The position numbers and the translations under genes were made by a program. This document shows, piece by piece, positions 12,943-25,250 of a stretch of 64,000 bases of DNA. This stretch comes from Atopsyche davidsoni (taxonomy: Eukaryota; Arthropoda; Insecta; Trichoptera; Hydrobiosidae): positions 2,286,001 through 2,350,000 of the forward strand of contig JAILWY010000008.1 of NCBI GenBank assembly GCA_022113835.1. The letters run 5' to 3'. The notes under the pieces are model-generated. The model was not told the DNA's origin, made no database searches, and saw nothing but the letters and a program-made list of their open reading frames with translations. Every line of letters begins with the position of its first letter. The first letter of the stretch is position 1.

Positions 12943-13785
12943 GAGATTTTCATTTTAACAATATTTTATTTTCTTATCAACAGCACATCACCAAAAACGT
13001 AATAAAAAAATATTTTACTTAATATAAAATAATGAGTATGTTTACATTTCAGTAGACTAACTGTATAAATATGTGTTTTGAGCAAAATAAACCAACAAAC
13101 ATGAAAATATGAAATGAAAACAAAATTACTGACTCATTTGGTTTCTTTAATCTGAAAATTATTCATGATCAAATTTTGTAAATTTTACATGTGAAGTATT
13201 GATTATAAATGATAAATGATTAATCGAAATATCGATTGTGACGACCATTGAACGTTCTTCACCATGGATTTCATTTCGAGCCGTTTCCCATGTCGAAGTA
13301 CAATTACCCGTAAATTCACAAATAAAATTATCCCCATGATATCAGTCATATGCGAAGATAAACATATTTAAATTCAAATTCATTTACCGAGACCGGATTA
13401 CTTTCGTAATTTTATTAGTCGTCAGTTGCGTTTTCCAAACACGGTGAAATTCACCGGAGCTCACTGGACCGGAAATGGGACGCGTCGAAGCCTCCGGATG
13501 TCGCGGTCGGCCATTTGCCCGAGCGCATTAAGCATTTCCGGCGTGCTGCAACGCTTCGAGTCCAAGTACGGGCAAGCAACAAATGTGATTAGCCAAACAG
13601 CTAGGAGATCACGATCACTTTTTCAGAATAGTAAACTCTGAAGTTTGAAGCTTATGGTTTATTTAAATCAACTCAATATCAACTATCTAACAATTGGAAA
13701 TTACGTCATAACACGTCCAATATTTTTAGATCAGTTAAGGCAGTTGCTTCCAGCCTTTTAATTAAATTTAAATAAAGGCAGCCCA
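12943..13785. other. Spacer with GC-rich islet
   Basis: No gene recognised. The islet at about 13425-13580 contains CACCGGAG, ACCGGAAATGGG, AAGCCTCC (13488-13495) and TTTCCGGCG. The frame at 13426-13641 simply traverses this islet and its translation matches nothing I know. Confidence 0.55.
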
Positions 13786-14303
13786 TTACCAGGCGAAATC
13801 GTGTCATTTAATTAATTTAATTGTCACCTTATTTTTATATGTCGAAAGTGGATTTTTTTAAAGAGTATTGATAAAAATATAAATTATTTTTAACTATTTT
13901 TTATTATTTAATTAACGTCCATTTTTAGAGTAAAATAAAATCTTTAAGATGTTGAAAAATTGGATAAAATGACGACTTTTCAAAACCAAAGTTTGTTAAA
14001 GATTTTTTTTTTTAAATTATTAAAATAATATATTGCACAGGGTTTATATTAAATATTTTCATTCCAATTAAAAAAAAGACTTTTAAATGTTGAGGACTCT
14101 TGGAAAAGGGACATGACGAATCTCCAAATTCCTACACTTTAATCGGAAAAACACATATTTATCATAATAATAGTAAATTTATAAGAAATAAAAAAATATT
14201 GTGTTCGGAAGAAGAAATGTATCAAACTTTTTGCATTTAAATTTTTTTGATTGGTGCAGTCGATTTTTTGTGAAACGGACTAGAAAATGATCAAAAAAAC
14301 TCG
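13786..14303 (+). repeat. ~500-bp dispersed repeat, copy 1
   Basis: Read forward, this stretch matches the reverse complement of 51991-52484 along its whole length, roughly 85% by eye. Shared landmarks are CCAGGCGAAATCGTGTCATT / CCTGGCGAAATCGTGTCATT at one end, AACGTCCATTTT, the word GTTTGTTAAAGAT, TCCAATT, CCGATT and AGAAAATGATCAAAAAAA at the other. It is non-coding. I see no terminal inverted repeats or target duplications, so class is unknown. Confidence 0.85.
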
Positions 14304-17300
14304 ATTATGAGACCTAGACCCTTTACCGCAAACACAAAGTTATGAAGTCAGATTGTACTATAATGTATTGCAGCAAATTCTCGTGTGTTTGTTGTTTGAA
14401 TCAAATACTTGTTTACTCCACAAAGAATGGTAGTTTTTTTAGTACCAATGTATTGCTGGACTGCCTGCGGTGTCTATTTTTCAAGAAAAGGTAGTCAATT
14501 TTATCTGTTCGAATGAAATACGAACGCCACTCGAGGCTGGCCCAGTTTCTACATTTACAACAGTGCTTTCAGTGGAATTTACAAATGTTGTGATACAAGA
14601 AAACAAGAATCCACAGTGACTTCACATCGAAGAAATTTAATTAAAATATTTAAAATAATACTGTGCATGAATATTCATTTTTCGTTAGTCCTTTTAACAT
14701 TTTAATAAGAAAGAACTAGGTTTTTTTATTATAATACCCGATATAATGATATTAAAATAACACACGTATTAAATAAAATTTTATTGAGACTTTTATTTGA
14801 TCAATTTTAAAGTGACTTTTTTTGATCGTTTGAAGCGAAGGCACATTTTAAACCATCGGATAAAATAATTTTTTTTTTCAAGTGAAATATGCTTTTGATA
14901 TTTGAACAAACATTGTACAATTGTGAAACAGGAATTTGAATATCATAGCGCTTTATTGAGCTCTATTAATGTCCTACCACTTTGAATTTTATGAAAGCAC
15001 GTTATGCCGATGTAAAAACTTCAATATGAAAACCATATGAAATTATTCATCACATTGTAATAGTGACAAATAAAAATGATATATCTTTTAAAAATATGAA
15101 TGTTATGTGACCATATTGAATGTATTGAGATATAATATGAAAAATTACTTAAGTAACTGTTCAATATGATAAATAATATATATTTTTTAACCTCTCTTTA
15201 CAAGGGGTCGGTGACAATCTCAAATAACGTGTTCATGTAATCAATTACATTAAATGAATACGATATAAAGTATTTACTGTTATAAATGCTGGCGTATCTT
15301 CATTTCAAGTTCATAAAAAAATGATAATATAGTTGACGAGTGTGATAAATCATTTATCACTTTTAACAACCAAAATGAGAAAAGTAGAACTGAAAGTACC
15401 TACATTTTTCATTTGAAATAATGAAACTTTTATAAAGAAGACATTAAACTGTAAAATTATTTATCAAGTTTTGATGGCCGTTGTCAATAAATTTTTATAC
15501 AGTGATTAAGCATGTCGGGTTGTGATAAATCTTTTAAAATTTCAGTTAAAACTTGCGGTACAGTTTGTGAGTCAATGACGATTTTTATTTTTAAAAACCG
15601 AGGAAAAACACACGATGTCTTGCGCTAACAAAATGTTCATAATTTTTTAAAATGTCTTTAAAGCATAAGCAGATACAAATCACTGCATAGCACAACACCT
15701 AAGAAATCCGAAAATCATCTGATTAATCTGTGTTTTTTAAAGTTTGATAAGTGTACAATGCTAAGCACTTGCATCGGTGTTTTCGAGACTCGCTGCAGTT
15801 CAAAAGGTATTCTCTTATATGAGCGAACTAATCCAATCTACACAACAATGCGATCTCACAAGAAGCGATAATTCTAAGGCTTTATTTGCAACTGGAGACA
15901 GGATTACTGGAGTCGCGTTCTACAGGTAGAATGGGAGAAGTTACGGCAACACCCGGTATAGTCGGCTCGCACCAAACAGGCAAAACAGACTTCGATAGAT
16001 TAGATTCGTAGGTTTTGGCAGTTGTTGTTATTAAATAATCTTGGCAAAATCTTTATTTATAAGTTTTAAATCTTGAATGAGAAATAATTTTCAACGTTCA
16101 ATGTAGTCAAACGTTTTCTATGGGAATGAACTTAAATTAACAACAACTTCATAAAGATCTGAATAGTTATATAGAATTTTAAAGATTTCATAGAATTTGC
16201 ACATTTTATTTACTTGATGTATAAAAGTAGCGCTGAAAAGTACTATACCTTTTAAATGCAGACTCACTATACTTAGAACTGACAAGCTGAAGTAACACAG
16301 TCGATTTTCCTTATGGTTGGAAGAATATAAGACGTTGAGTAAATTGGATTTGGGTTTGGTATCAATCTGCTTTTAGAATTTGCATAAGCCGCTTAAAACC
16401 TTTCAGTAAAAAAAAACAATATTACCATTGTAAAATTATTTTAAATTTGTAATACTACAAATTTCAATACCTTATATGAATATCCAATAATGACTTGGAG
16501 CTTATGGGCATTTTGTTTAAAGATGAAATAATCACTTGGACATGAATGTTGAATATTAAGAATTAAACCAACCTGTCTTAAATAAATTATTAAGTAGATA
16601 CTCGTTGGGGCTCTGTTATTATTTTTTTTTAGCAATAGGGTATTAAATGAGACTCATAATTTTTCTTTCAAATTTATCTTTTGTGATATACCATTTAAAA
16701 AAATAGGGTAGTTTATCCAATATATTCCCCAAAGACATTACACGCGGTGGAATAAATGTCGAGCATAAAGCAGTCGCCTCGGAGCCGGGAGAAGCCTCCC
16801 TTCTAACCTTACCCTTGTCAAGACGCGCGTATGTCGGGTCTGCATTTAAAATGGGGATTCAAAATAAAGTACCCAGTAGGGGTAATATTGCAAAAAAAAA
16901 AAAAAAACACCTAAATATTTATATCATATGTAAATATCCTCGAAAGGTACCAAAAGACTTGTCTATGTTGATTTGGGTGAGGGAAAGAAAATAAAATAGG
17001 CTGTATTTGAAAAATCATTGAATAATGAGTGTAGTATTGACTCAAAAGTCGACACAGAACAGTGGAATTTCTTAGGGTAGTATTTATAACATCACTCAAA
17101 CGATTCCAAAATATACTAATAATGCTTACTTAAATGCATATTTTTATTTAAAGTATATTGTGATATAAAATTTGAAACACCTGTATATTCAATAAAATAC
17201 TATACAATATACAGATTTATGTTCTTCTTATTCCATAATATGGCAATAATCTATAGGCAATATACCGTAGTATTTTCATGCATGTAGACCATAAATTACT

Positions 17301-17396
17301 TCGTTTTTATCTGTAAGCAAGAACATATCTAAATATGGACAAAACACAATTGTACCATGGACAAGACAAAGAGCAATAGAGTATTCCGAGCATTTC
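14304..17396. other. AT-rich non-coding spacer
   Basis: No recognisable gene. A GC-rich islet at about 16740-16860 carries AAGCCTCC (16792-16799) inside GAGCCGGGAGAAGCCTCCC. A homopolymer A run lies at about 16891-16906. The short minus-strand frames at 16441-16635 and 16911-17099 look like chance. Confidence 0.55.
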
Positions 17397-17419
17397 ATAT
17401 ATATATATATATATATATA
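17397..17419. repeat. AT dinucleotide microsatellite
   Basis: An uninterrupted AT run of about 23 bp. Confidence 0.95.
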
Positions 17420-17421
17420 CA

Positions 17422-17829
17422 TTATGCTTCTTTCTCTAATAAATAATAGGTTCCCCCCGGACAATAATGGCATGGACGGTTCTGTGACAGGTACCGCGTA
17501 ACATATGGCCGGAAATGGATCCGCAGTGCCTTCCTTACAGATATACCGGAAGAGGAAATACTTAGATTCCGAGGAAATTTAATACGTTGATAAATAATAA
17601 GAAAATTGTTTAGTTGAGTTTGGCTTCCTGTTCGTACTTTTATCTCCGCCCTCGCATCTTTTTGCTCCTGAAAAGACTTATGGGATTTTTTGGTTACTTC
17701 TGGTATTTTGTACCGCGTGCGAAGTGTAACGAGTTTTTCAAAATAATTTTCTATTTGATGTAGATCTTGGAAATTGGTTCCGCCCGTAATAATGATTTGT
17801 GTCACGTTATTTTTATATGTTGTGCACAT
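17422..17829 (-). CDS. Unrecognised open frame, probably not a gene
   Basis: A 135-codon minus-strand frame from ATG to stop, one of the two longest in the window. It is basic, with no signal peptide, membrane segment or motif that I recognise. A Cys pair (CHYC) lies near its end. It covers a GC-richer islet (about 17440-17740), which lowers stop-codon frequency and can explain its length. No upstream or downstream exon is evident. I list it only because of its length. Confidence 0.12.
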   Translation of the reverse strand: MCTTYKNNVTQIIITGGTNFQDLHQIENYFEKLVTLRTRYKIPEVTKKSHKSFQEQKDARAEIKVRTGSQTQLNNFLIIYQRIKFPRNLSISSSGISVRKALRIHFRPYVTRYLSQNRPCHYCPGGTYYLLEKEA

Positions 17830-20190
17830 ACATTTGTATAAAACCTATTGCCTATCAGATCGTAAGTTACACACGTTTTGGCGGTAGCAGTTTATTATAA
17901 TATTAATTATTTCGATTAATAATATTTCTTATTACATTTGAAAACCTTAAGAGCATCATTTTACATAAAGAATTGCTCAAAATACCAAAAGTCAGAAACA
18001 TCAAACTCGTTGACGATATAAATTACTACTCGCAACAATTACTTCTCTCTCTAGTAATTCGTCATTTACTCAATTGTAAAGAGTTCACGAAATCTCAGTT
18101 TATATCACGGACAAAATTGTTAGTTAATACTTAATATTTTGGAATCGAATGTTGCACCTTAAAATATATACACAATACTTTAAAAACAAATATAAATAGC
18201 TTGCGACAATCGTTGTTTGTGAGGGCTTCTCAGAGATTCATCAGGAAGAAAACACTCACAAATATAATTTTTCATTGTCTATCAATCTATTTGGCGATAT
18301 AAAAAAATAAAATTTCAGACGCTAGCAAGAAAACTAAATGAGTAATCGCAATTTCAGCATAATGAACGCGAATTATAAGCGCAAAGTGATTAACAGGAAA
18401 CTTGTTAAAATTCCTCCCCGTAGAAAATGATCTGAAATTTGATGCAGTTACCTTTATTGCATTATTTCAATTAGTGTGTAAAATATGTTTTATGTTTCAA
18501 ATGCAGAATTTGTTCTGAAAATTAGACAAACGTGACGTGACCCGCTTTCCTGAAAATTCGCACGTAATAAACGCCGCGCTAAGTGCTATTATTGCGTGCA
18601 TTATTAAGATAATAGAGGTGCATTAACTCTATACGAAGCCAATTTTGTATAACTCTTGCCTGTTTTGAGGCACATTTTCATTTTTCAGCAGTGCAGTTAG
18701 TCTATTTAGTACTGAAATTAGCGTGAAACTAGGCACAATGAACGTTAAAATATATGCTAGTTTCTCTTGACGTGTTTTAAACATGTTTTAGTAATGTTTT
18801 AATACATCAAAAATTCAAATGCTTTGCATTAAGCATTCATATTCAGGTCATCGATTGTGTTAGTGTGATGCAAGAAATGGCTAATCAATTAGACATTTTT
18901 ATAAAAAAAATACTGTGTATCATATAAAACGATGAAAAAATCTTAACGTGAAGAGCAAATTAACTATTGATTAGGTAGTTTGAAAAAATCACTTTGTAGA
19001 AATATAAGACGCAGGTAGGCAAGCGTATTCAGTATATTCAGAGACATTTATGGTTGTGTCTGGTTAGATACACCTCTGACACTTGGGTTACATTAAAAAA
19101 ATGTTTACCTAGTCTTTATTTAAGTACATTAAAATAAACATCTTTATATAACACCTAAAAAAAATTATATGAACAGTTATCATCTCGAGCGATGTAAGCC
19201 ACAGTGTAAATCATAATTACAATAAATACATATTAGACAATTTGGCCGTTTAGGGGAGCGCACCTAATGAGGGCTAGGGGAACCAATTTAAAAGTTACCC
19301 CAAGAAAACAAATAGCCGGTCCGTGGGGCCGTGAAAGCCTCCGCCTGGAGCCTTAAGCCGGGCATAAGCCAGACTTAAGGCCGCGTAAGGCCTCTTCATC
19401 CCCGCGATAAGACTTCCTCGCTTCCTATCTGTACGGCGTCGAGACGTCTTTACAGAGATCGCACGGCGCACTTAGTCTCTCGGCTATTAACTAAGATGAT
19501 AGTTTTATGGGTAGAATTATAAATGAAAATGCTATAGGTATATTCATAGATACTCTAAACTTCTTGAAGACGTGGCTAGCCTCTAAACTTTAGAGTTTAG
19601 CAAGAGTACGCGCGGTGCAACTCTTAAATGAGTAAATGATAAGACATACGCAATCTGTTTACTTATTTATTTTATTTTATACAAATATACACTTTAAGAC
19701 TAAAATAAAACAACGTATTTAAAAATAATAAATAAATTAAAAGAAATAATATATTTTTTCTTATAAGCACGCAATTTCATTTCTAACCAATTGCTAGTTG
19801 AGGTGATGACTTAAAATTGTATCAGCGATCCTAATTTTTTCGTAGTTAATTTAAATAAATTGATTATTTATATTGTATAACAATATTTCATATTTTCAGC
19901 ACACTTTTGTAAATGTTCAATTTATTATTCCACATAAATGGAAAATGATCGATGCCCATCAAACAATTGACAAAAATAATTACTTCTGAAACAAATATAT
20001 ACACAAGTTATAAAATTTTTGTTTATACAAATAATACAACGTATAATATGTTGATTTTAAATAAATATGTGCTATATTTTCAATGTTTTGCTTCGTTTGT
20101 AACCACAGACCGCTTAATACAAACAAGCCTAATAAAGACTTTTCCACAATTCAATACTCATAAAGTACAAACAAACGTACCCTTAATTAT
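17830..20190. other. AT-rich spacer with GC-rich islet
   Basis: No gene recognised. The islet at about 19240-19500 has AAGCCTCC (19335-19342) and an inverted pair CCTTAAG/CTTAAGG around 19350-19380. Another mildly GC-richer patch lies at 18530-18620. The frame 19952-20233 is low-complexity and unrecognised. Confidence 0.55.
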
Positions 20191-20192
20191 TA

Positions 20193-20729
20193 GGGTGTCC
20201 AAACAGAGTATCAGGTATTTATTAGTTCAGTAACACAAAAACTACTAAAAATCTAGTTTTTTTTTATTGTTGATTATAAGAATACAAAATGGAAAATTAT
20301 TTCTAAACAATGATGTTATTCAAATAGTAACCGTTGCGCTGCTGGCACTCTTTTAAACTGGAACGAAGATTGCTGATAACACGCTGACACATAGCCCTCG
20401 ATATTTCTGCCATTTTTGACCTGATATTCTGTTTCAATTCCGTTAGGTTCATCGGATTATTCTCATAAACCCTACTTTTAAGGTATCCCCATACGAAATA
20501 TTCAAGAGGGCTAAGGTCGGGGCTTCTTGTGTTACCTCTACGTGAAATGACCTTATTAGGGAATAATTCGTTGACAGCTACAATTGATTGATTGGATGTA
20601 TGACAAGTGTTGGAACTGCGTTTTTGAGTTGAAACCTTGAAACTCCTGCAACTCTGGGCCCAAAAATTTTCGCAGCATACCTCAATAACGGTCACTAAAA
20701 CAAACACCCGATACTCTTTTTGGACACCC
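20193..20729 (-). mobile_element. Tc1/mariner-superfamily element, internally deleted
   Basis: Inverted ends GGGTGTCCAAACAGAGTATC (left) and GGGTGTCCAAAAAGAGTATC (right, on the other strand) differ at one position in 20. TA is present on both sides (20191-20192, 20730-20731), the canonical Tc1/mariner target. At 537 bp the element has lost more than half of a normal transposase gene but keeps its C-terminal coding part. Confidence 0.9.
20303..20707 (-). pseudogene. Transposase C-terminal fragment (Tc1/mariner-type DDE)
   Basis: A 134-codon frame. From about residue 48 it reads ELFPNKVISRRGN, then SPDLSPLEYFVWGYLKSRVY, the region of the third catalytic acidic residue in this superfamily, followed by a helical tail ending in ECQQRNGYYLNNIIV. 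The first ~45 residues do not look like transposase, and the WPP normally preceding SPDL is missing, so the frame crosses deletions. The DNA-binding domain and the first two catalytic Asp are absent. Not functional. Confidence 0.88.
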
Positions 20730-20731
20730 TA

Positions 20732-21235
20732 CATATTCCTAAACATTATTTCAGAGTCATAGTTATTGGGAACGCGTGAGCCGACAGGGGACACACACTC
20801 AATCGGCTTCCCTCACAAAACGAACAAACTAAATTTTACATCAATTAATAACGAATCACTCATCCGGGGCGGTGCTCCTGACGGGCAAGAGCGGGCCCGC
20901 TGAAAAATCAGGAAGTTTTATCACATTAGCCAGGTTCCCTCGGCCGGGAGTCCCAATTATGGCAACTTTTTCCTGAAGGGATTTCCCCGCCGCTGCCTTC
21001 GCCGCGATTTCAGGAGAATTAAAAAAGCCGACGCAATTAGCAAATGCCCAACTTTGCCCGTACGTACAGGGACCAGGCTTTGAGAGCCGAGCCGGACTTT
21101 ACCGAACTAACCAACTTTTTATAAAATATCCACAGCTATCTGAATCGATCGCAGCATATTCAATTAATGAGCTTCTACAAAAGAATTTACTGTGAAAAAA
21201 TAAAAGTATTATTGAATATATCAAAAGTGGATATT
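20732..21235. other. Spacer with GC-rich islet
   Basis: A GC-rich stretch at about 20770-21120, between two DNA transposons, has CCGGGGCGG, CGGCCGGGAG and CCCCGCCGCTGCC words. No coding frame is convincing. It may be regulatory or simply an ancient islet. Confidence 0.5.
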
Positions 21236-23439
21236 AGGGTGTCCCTTAAAATTCAAGTTCAATATTTTTTTACGCGTACCTTCTTAAAAGTTTAGTAATA
21301 ACCCTATATTGTCTAGAAAAAAATATTAGCTCGATTTATAAACGGTAACCCGTGCCGACTTGCGATTTTAACTTGTCCATACAAGTTGCGTAAGTACTGC
21401 GCTGTGACTTGTAACTGCATGTTTTATTTGTCATTTCATACGTGATTTTTGAGATTAGTAGTGCTCCATTGTTTAGTGCGTTAACATGTCGGTGGAATTA
21501 CGGAGTGATAAACAAAATAATTTCCTTATCGGTTTGCCTAGATATCAAATAAATGGTGCAAAATTACCATCTAATCGACAAATTCCCTCGGTCCTATTTT
21601 ACAATATTCGTGAGGTTAAACTGATTGTTAGTGAAAGTGCAAATCTTGTGATTAGGGAGTGCATCATATATTGGGAAAAAACAAGAATTCCAACAAGGGC
21701 ATATCCTAACTGCGTGTAGAAACTTGTTGATTTATATCATGTTTGGAGAGAGTTGCAAAAAAAATTGTAAGAAAACTCAGGTTACGTTCAAGAGCCGTGA
21801 GAACAATTTCAAAATTGATCTTGATAATTTGTTTGATATTGCACATGCTGATGCTTTTGGTAGAATGAAAATAGAGTAAGATAAATTATTTTTAATGAAA
21901 CAGAGAGAGCAAGATCGACCAGGATGCTTAGGTGGTGTTGATAAAAAATTGTCGGAAAAAGAAGATAGATCTAAACAACGACGATTGGAAGAAGAGGAAA
22001 GGGTTGTAAGACAAAGATAACCACTAGCTGCTGAAACTAGAAAATCAAGGGCAGAAGCAATAAAATCTGACTTCTTTGGAAGTAATGTACCCGACGTAGT
22101 CACAGTCCATTGGGATGGAAAACTATTACCCGGGTTAGATGTACGAAGTTCTAAAGAAGAACGCTTGCCAGTTATTGCTTCGTTTGACGATAAGGAACAG
22201 CTTCTTGCAGTGCCAAAACTAGAACATTCTTCTGAAAAACATCAAGCTAAGGCTGTCTCAACAGCTCTCTTTGACTAGAACCTTCACGATAAAGTACAAA
22301 TAATGTGCTGCGACACAACAGCTTTCAATACTGGCCGTTTCAATGGAGCTTGTGCTATTTTGGAGAAACTTTAGGAAGAGAATTGCTGCTCGTCTGTCGT
22401 CATCATGTTTATGAATTGGTCCTAAAAGCTGTCTTTGAAAGCAAAATTAAGTAAATTACTAGTAGCCCAGATACTCCAATGTTTAAAAAGTTCAGAGAAA
22501 ATTGGAAAAACATCGACGCTAGTAACATTGAACCATCTCGTAAAACATTTCGTAAAACAACGTGTTGCCGAGACAGACATTCAAGCTTTTTTAATATTTT
22601 ATAAGGCAGAATTAGACAAAGGTTATGTAAGAGATGACTACCGCAAATTGGTCGAACTGTGCGTAATATTTTTGGGAGGAGACTCAGAGGAAAAATTAAA
22701 ACTAAGCCCCCCCAAAGCCATGCATCAGGCACGCTGGATGGCGAGAGCGATCTATTCTTTAAAAATGTGTTTACTTCAGTCACAATGCAGAATAACTGCG
22801 AAGGACAAAAAGACTCTACAAGATGTTTGCTTATGTTTGTAAAACACTGGATGATTTCGTATCGGAAAAGAGCAAACAATTTTTATCACGACTGCAGATC
22901 GACGACAGTTTTCTAAAGGAAGATGTATCTTCTTGGAATAATAATAGTGCTTTTGTGGAAGCTAAAAGAAAAATAAGTTATTTGAGGGTTGTGAATGATA
23001 CTGCTGAAAGGGCTGTTAAAATGATGCAAGATTTTAACGGACTTATCGCGGCTGAAGAAGAACAAAAACAGTTCTTGCTGCGCTGTGTCCAGGAACATAG
23101 AAAATTGTATCCGGACTGTAAAAAAACAACTCTATAAAAAAGTTACCCTGGCTGATTGTTATTACTTTATGTTTTTGATTAAAGATTAATGTTCATCTAA
23201 TTGAATTTTTACTATTATTTACTTAATTTATTGCATTTATAATGATTTTATACCAGACCGAAATATCAAGACAAAACACGTTTTTTACTAAACTTTGAAG
23301 CTCGGTCGGCACTGGTTGCAATTATGCTAGAAATATGAAATTTTATATTTAAGACTCTTATAGCATTACTAAAAAAAGTAGAGGGTACCCATTTCGAAAT
23401 TTGAAAAAAAAAATTTTTTGGTCATATAAGGGACACCCT
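21236..23439 (+). mobile_element. 2.2-kb DNA transposon with decayed CRHH-type transposase
   Basis: Ends AGGGTGTCCCTTAA (left) and AGGGTGTCCCTTAT (right, other strand) are inverted repeats of 13-14 bp. I see no clear target duplication. The element is close to full length for a simple DNA transposon and encloses a single plus-strand transposase-like pseudogene. I do not assign a superfamily: the protein is of a kind I associate with hemipteran and cnidarian uncharacterised transposase-like proteins. Confidence 0.75.
21486..23137 (+). pseudogene. Transposase-like protein, frameshifted
   Basis: The N-terminal part starts at ATG 21486 (MSVELRSDKQNN) and stops at 21719. Coding resumes in pieces: an acidic/basic coiled segment at about 21900-22020, then VHWDGKLLPG and RLPVIASF at 22106-22190, QLLAVPKLEH, CCDTTAFNTGRFNGAC at 22306-22353, RRHHVYELVLKAVF near 22391-22432, SSPDTPMFKKFRENW near 22462-22506, MHQARWMARAIYSLK near 22720-22764, and a C-terminal helix ending at 23137. 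The DTT..NTG and RHH..E motifs resemble hAT-like DDE active-site surroundings, which is inference. At least two frameshifts and several internal stops make it dead. Confidence 0.75.
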
Positions 23440-24825
23440 TGGGACACCAAGTGAATATATCCACTGGATATATTCACGCAAATCTCTCGATTTGAACCAA
23501 AACTTCTGCAGTAGTGCTATTTGCTTATCAAAACTCATTTTATATAAGCATTTATTTGTAAAAATAAAAATATACGCAAAGCATATTTAAAATGAATATT
23601 CCTTAAGTACTTGCAAATACTTATAAAGTACAAATTTGAGGACTGAAAACTTTAAGTGATTTGACAAGTAAGAAACTAAGTCATCTCAAAACACACTTGC
23701 TATGAAACTAAGGCTTATTTTATAAAATAATTTATTATAAATATATTAGGGGAGTTTAATTAATTATCAAAAGGTTACCCTAGGATCTAGCTCGTTGTGA
23801 AATCCACAAATATTTGCGAATACAAAACTCCGGCCTGGACACGGAGTACTCGCGTTATGCAATTATTGTAGCGAAATTGGTCTAACTCCACTAACACGCT
23901 TTAGCTTTTCTGAGAGAGATGCATCTGCATGGAGATGCACCTGACATAAAATAAAATAACTCTAAAAACACAGTACTTCGTATTTATATTTCATTAATCC
24001 AAGTGTGTCGGAAAACTGAGCTTAAAAATTAACGACTTTTTTTTACTTGCCGATATCGTGGAACTTCAAAATTGAGGTAAAAATTATTATAATTGGTTTT
24101 ATATTTATATGAATAAATTTAGTCTTGATGTGTTTGTTTTAAAAAAAAAATAATCAATTTAATTTTTACTTTATTTAAAAAACTGTTGACTGATAAGCCT
24201 CTTCGATGATATCAATATTTTCAATAAATTTCATTTACGTAGAATTAATTAAAATTTGATAACAATTATTATCAAACAATACAACACGCTCAAAACAATC
24301 ATCCACTTTAATTCCGTACCGGGAAAGTTCTTCTATAATTGATAACTCATAAATACTTGTGCTCTGTGCGATACACCTCGGGGTGGAACAAAACACTAAA
24401 TAAAATTGCTATATTAATAAAGTATGACATTCGAGTGTTTGTATGGGCGGGCCGGGACCAGATACAGCCTCCGGGGAGCAGCCTGACAAGGACACTAGGC
24501 TACACTATACAACGAGCACATCGTAAGGGTAGGTCCTGATTTTTATTATTGTTGCGAAAGTTGTTATATTAATTTCAAAATTAATATATTAAATAAAAAT
24601 AATTTATCATCAATACTTGTTTAATATCAAGAATAAAATTTCGAAACCTAAAAAAAAACTTTATTTACTATCAAGGTTCAATTATTGAATTGCCAGTAAT
24701 GAGTTAGTTTCACACATGTATTAATATTTTCCAACGAAGTCTATAAAAAGTGTATAGATTCAATAATAAAGTATTTTTTTTGTTTTTGCAAATAACGTGC
24801 ATCTGCTTCTTGTTTTTTTTTTTTT
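23440..24825. other. AT-rich spacer with short perfect palindrome
   Basis: At 23451-23477 a 13-bp arm GTGAATATATCCA, one C, and its exact complement form a hairpin just outside the transposon end. A GC-rich islet lies at about 24440-24520 (ACAGCCTCCGGGG). No gene recognised. Confidence 0.6.
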
Positions 24826-25250
24826 ATCTTTCTAAGAATAGAGTTAAGAAAATCATGAAATGCTATGCTCCAACAATTAGCTGCAATCATTCAATGCAAT
24901 TATTGAAATATATAGGTTTTTGGCAGTCATTGGTATTAGATGATTCGGTGTTCATCTTGAAGATGAACATTGACGGTTTTTTTTATCTTTCTATGAATAA
25001 GGTTAAGAAAAATCATGTAATGTTATGCTCCAACAATTAACTGCAATCATTAAATGGAATTATTGAGATTTGTAGGTTTTTGGCAGTCATTGGTATTAGA
25101 TGATTCGGTGTTCATCTTGAAGATGAAAATTGATGATTTTTTAAAAATCTTTCTATGAATAAATTTAAGAAAAATCATGAAATGCTATGCTCCAACAATT
25201 AACGCAATCATTAAATACGATTATTGAAATTTGTAGGCTTTGGGAGTCAT
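24826..25250 (+). repeat. ~160-bp tandem triplication
   Basis: Units start at 24826, 24985 and 25147 with ATCTTTCTA(T/A)GAATA and continue through AAATCATG(A/T)AATG and TATGCTCCAACAATTA to TTGGCAGTCATTGGTATTAG and GATGATTCGGTGTTCATCTT. Copies 1 and 2 are complete and close to identical. Copy 3 ends about 100 bp in, at GGGAGTCATTGG. Non-coding: the frame 24750-25040 just follows the repeat. Confidence 0.93.
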
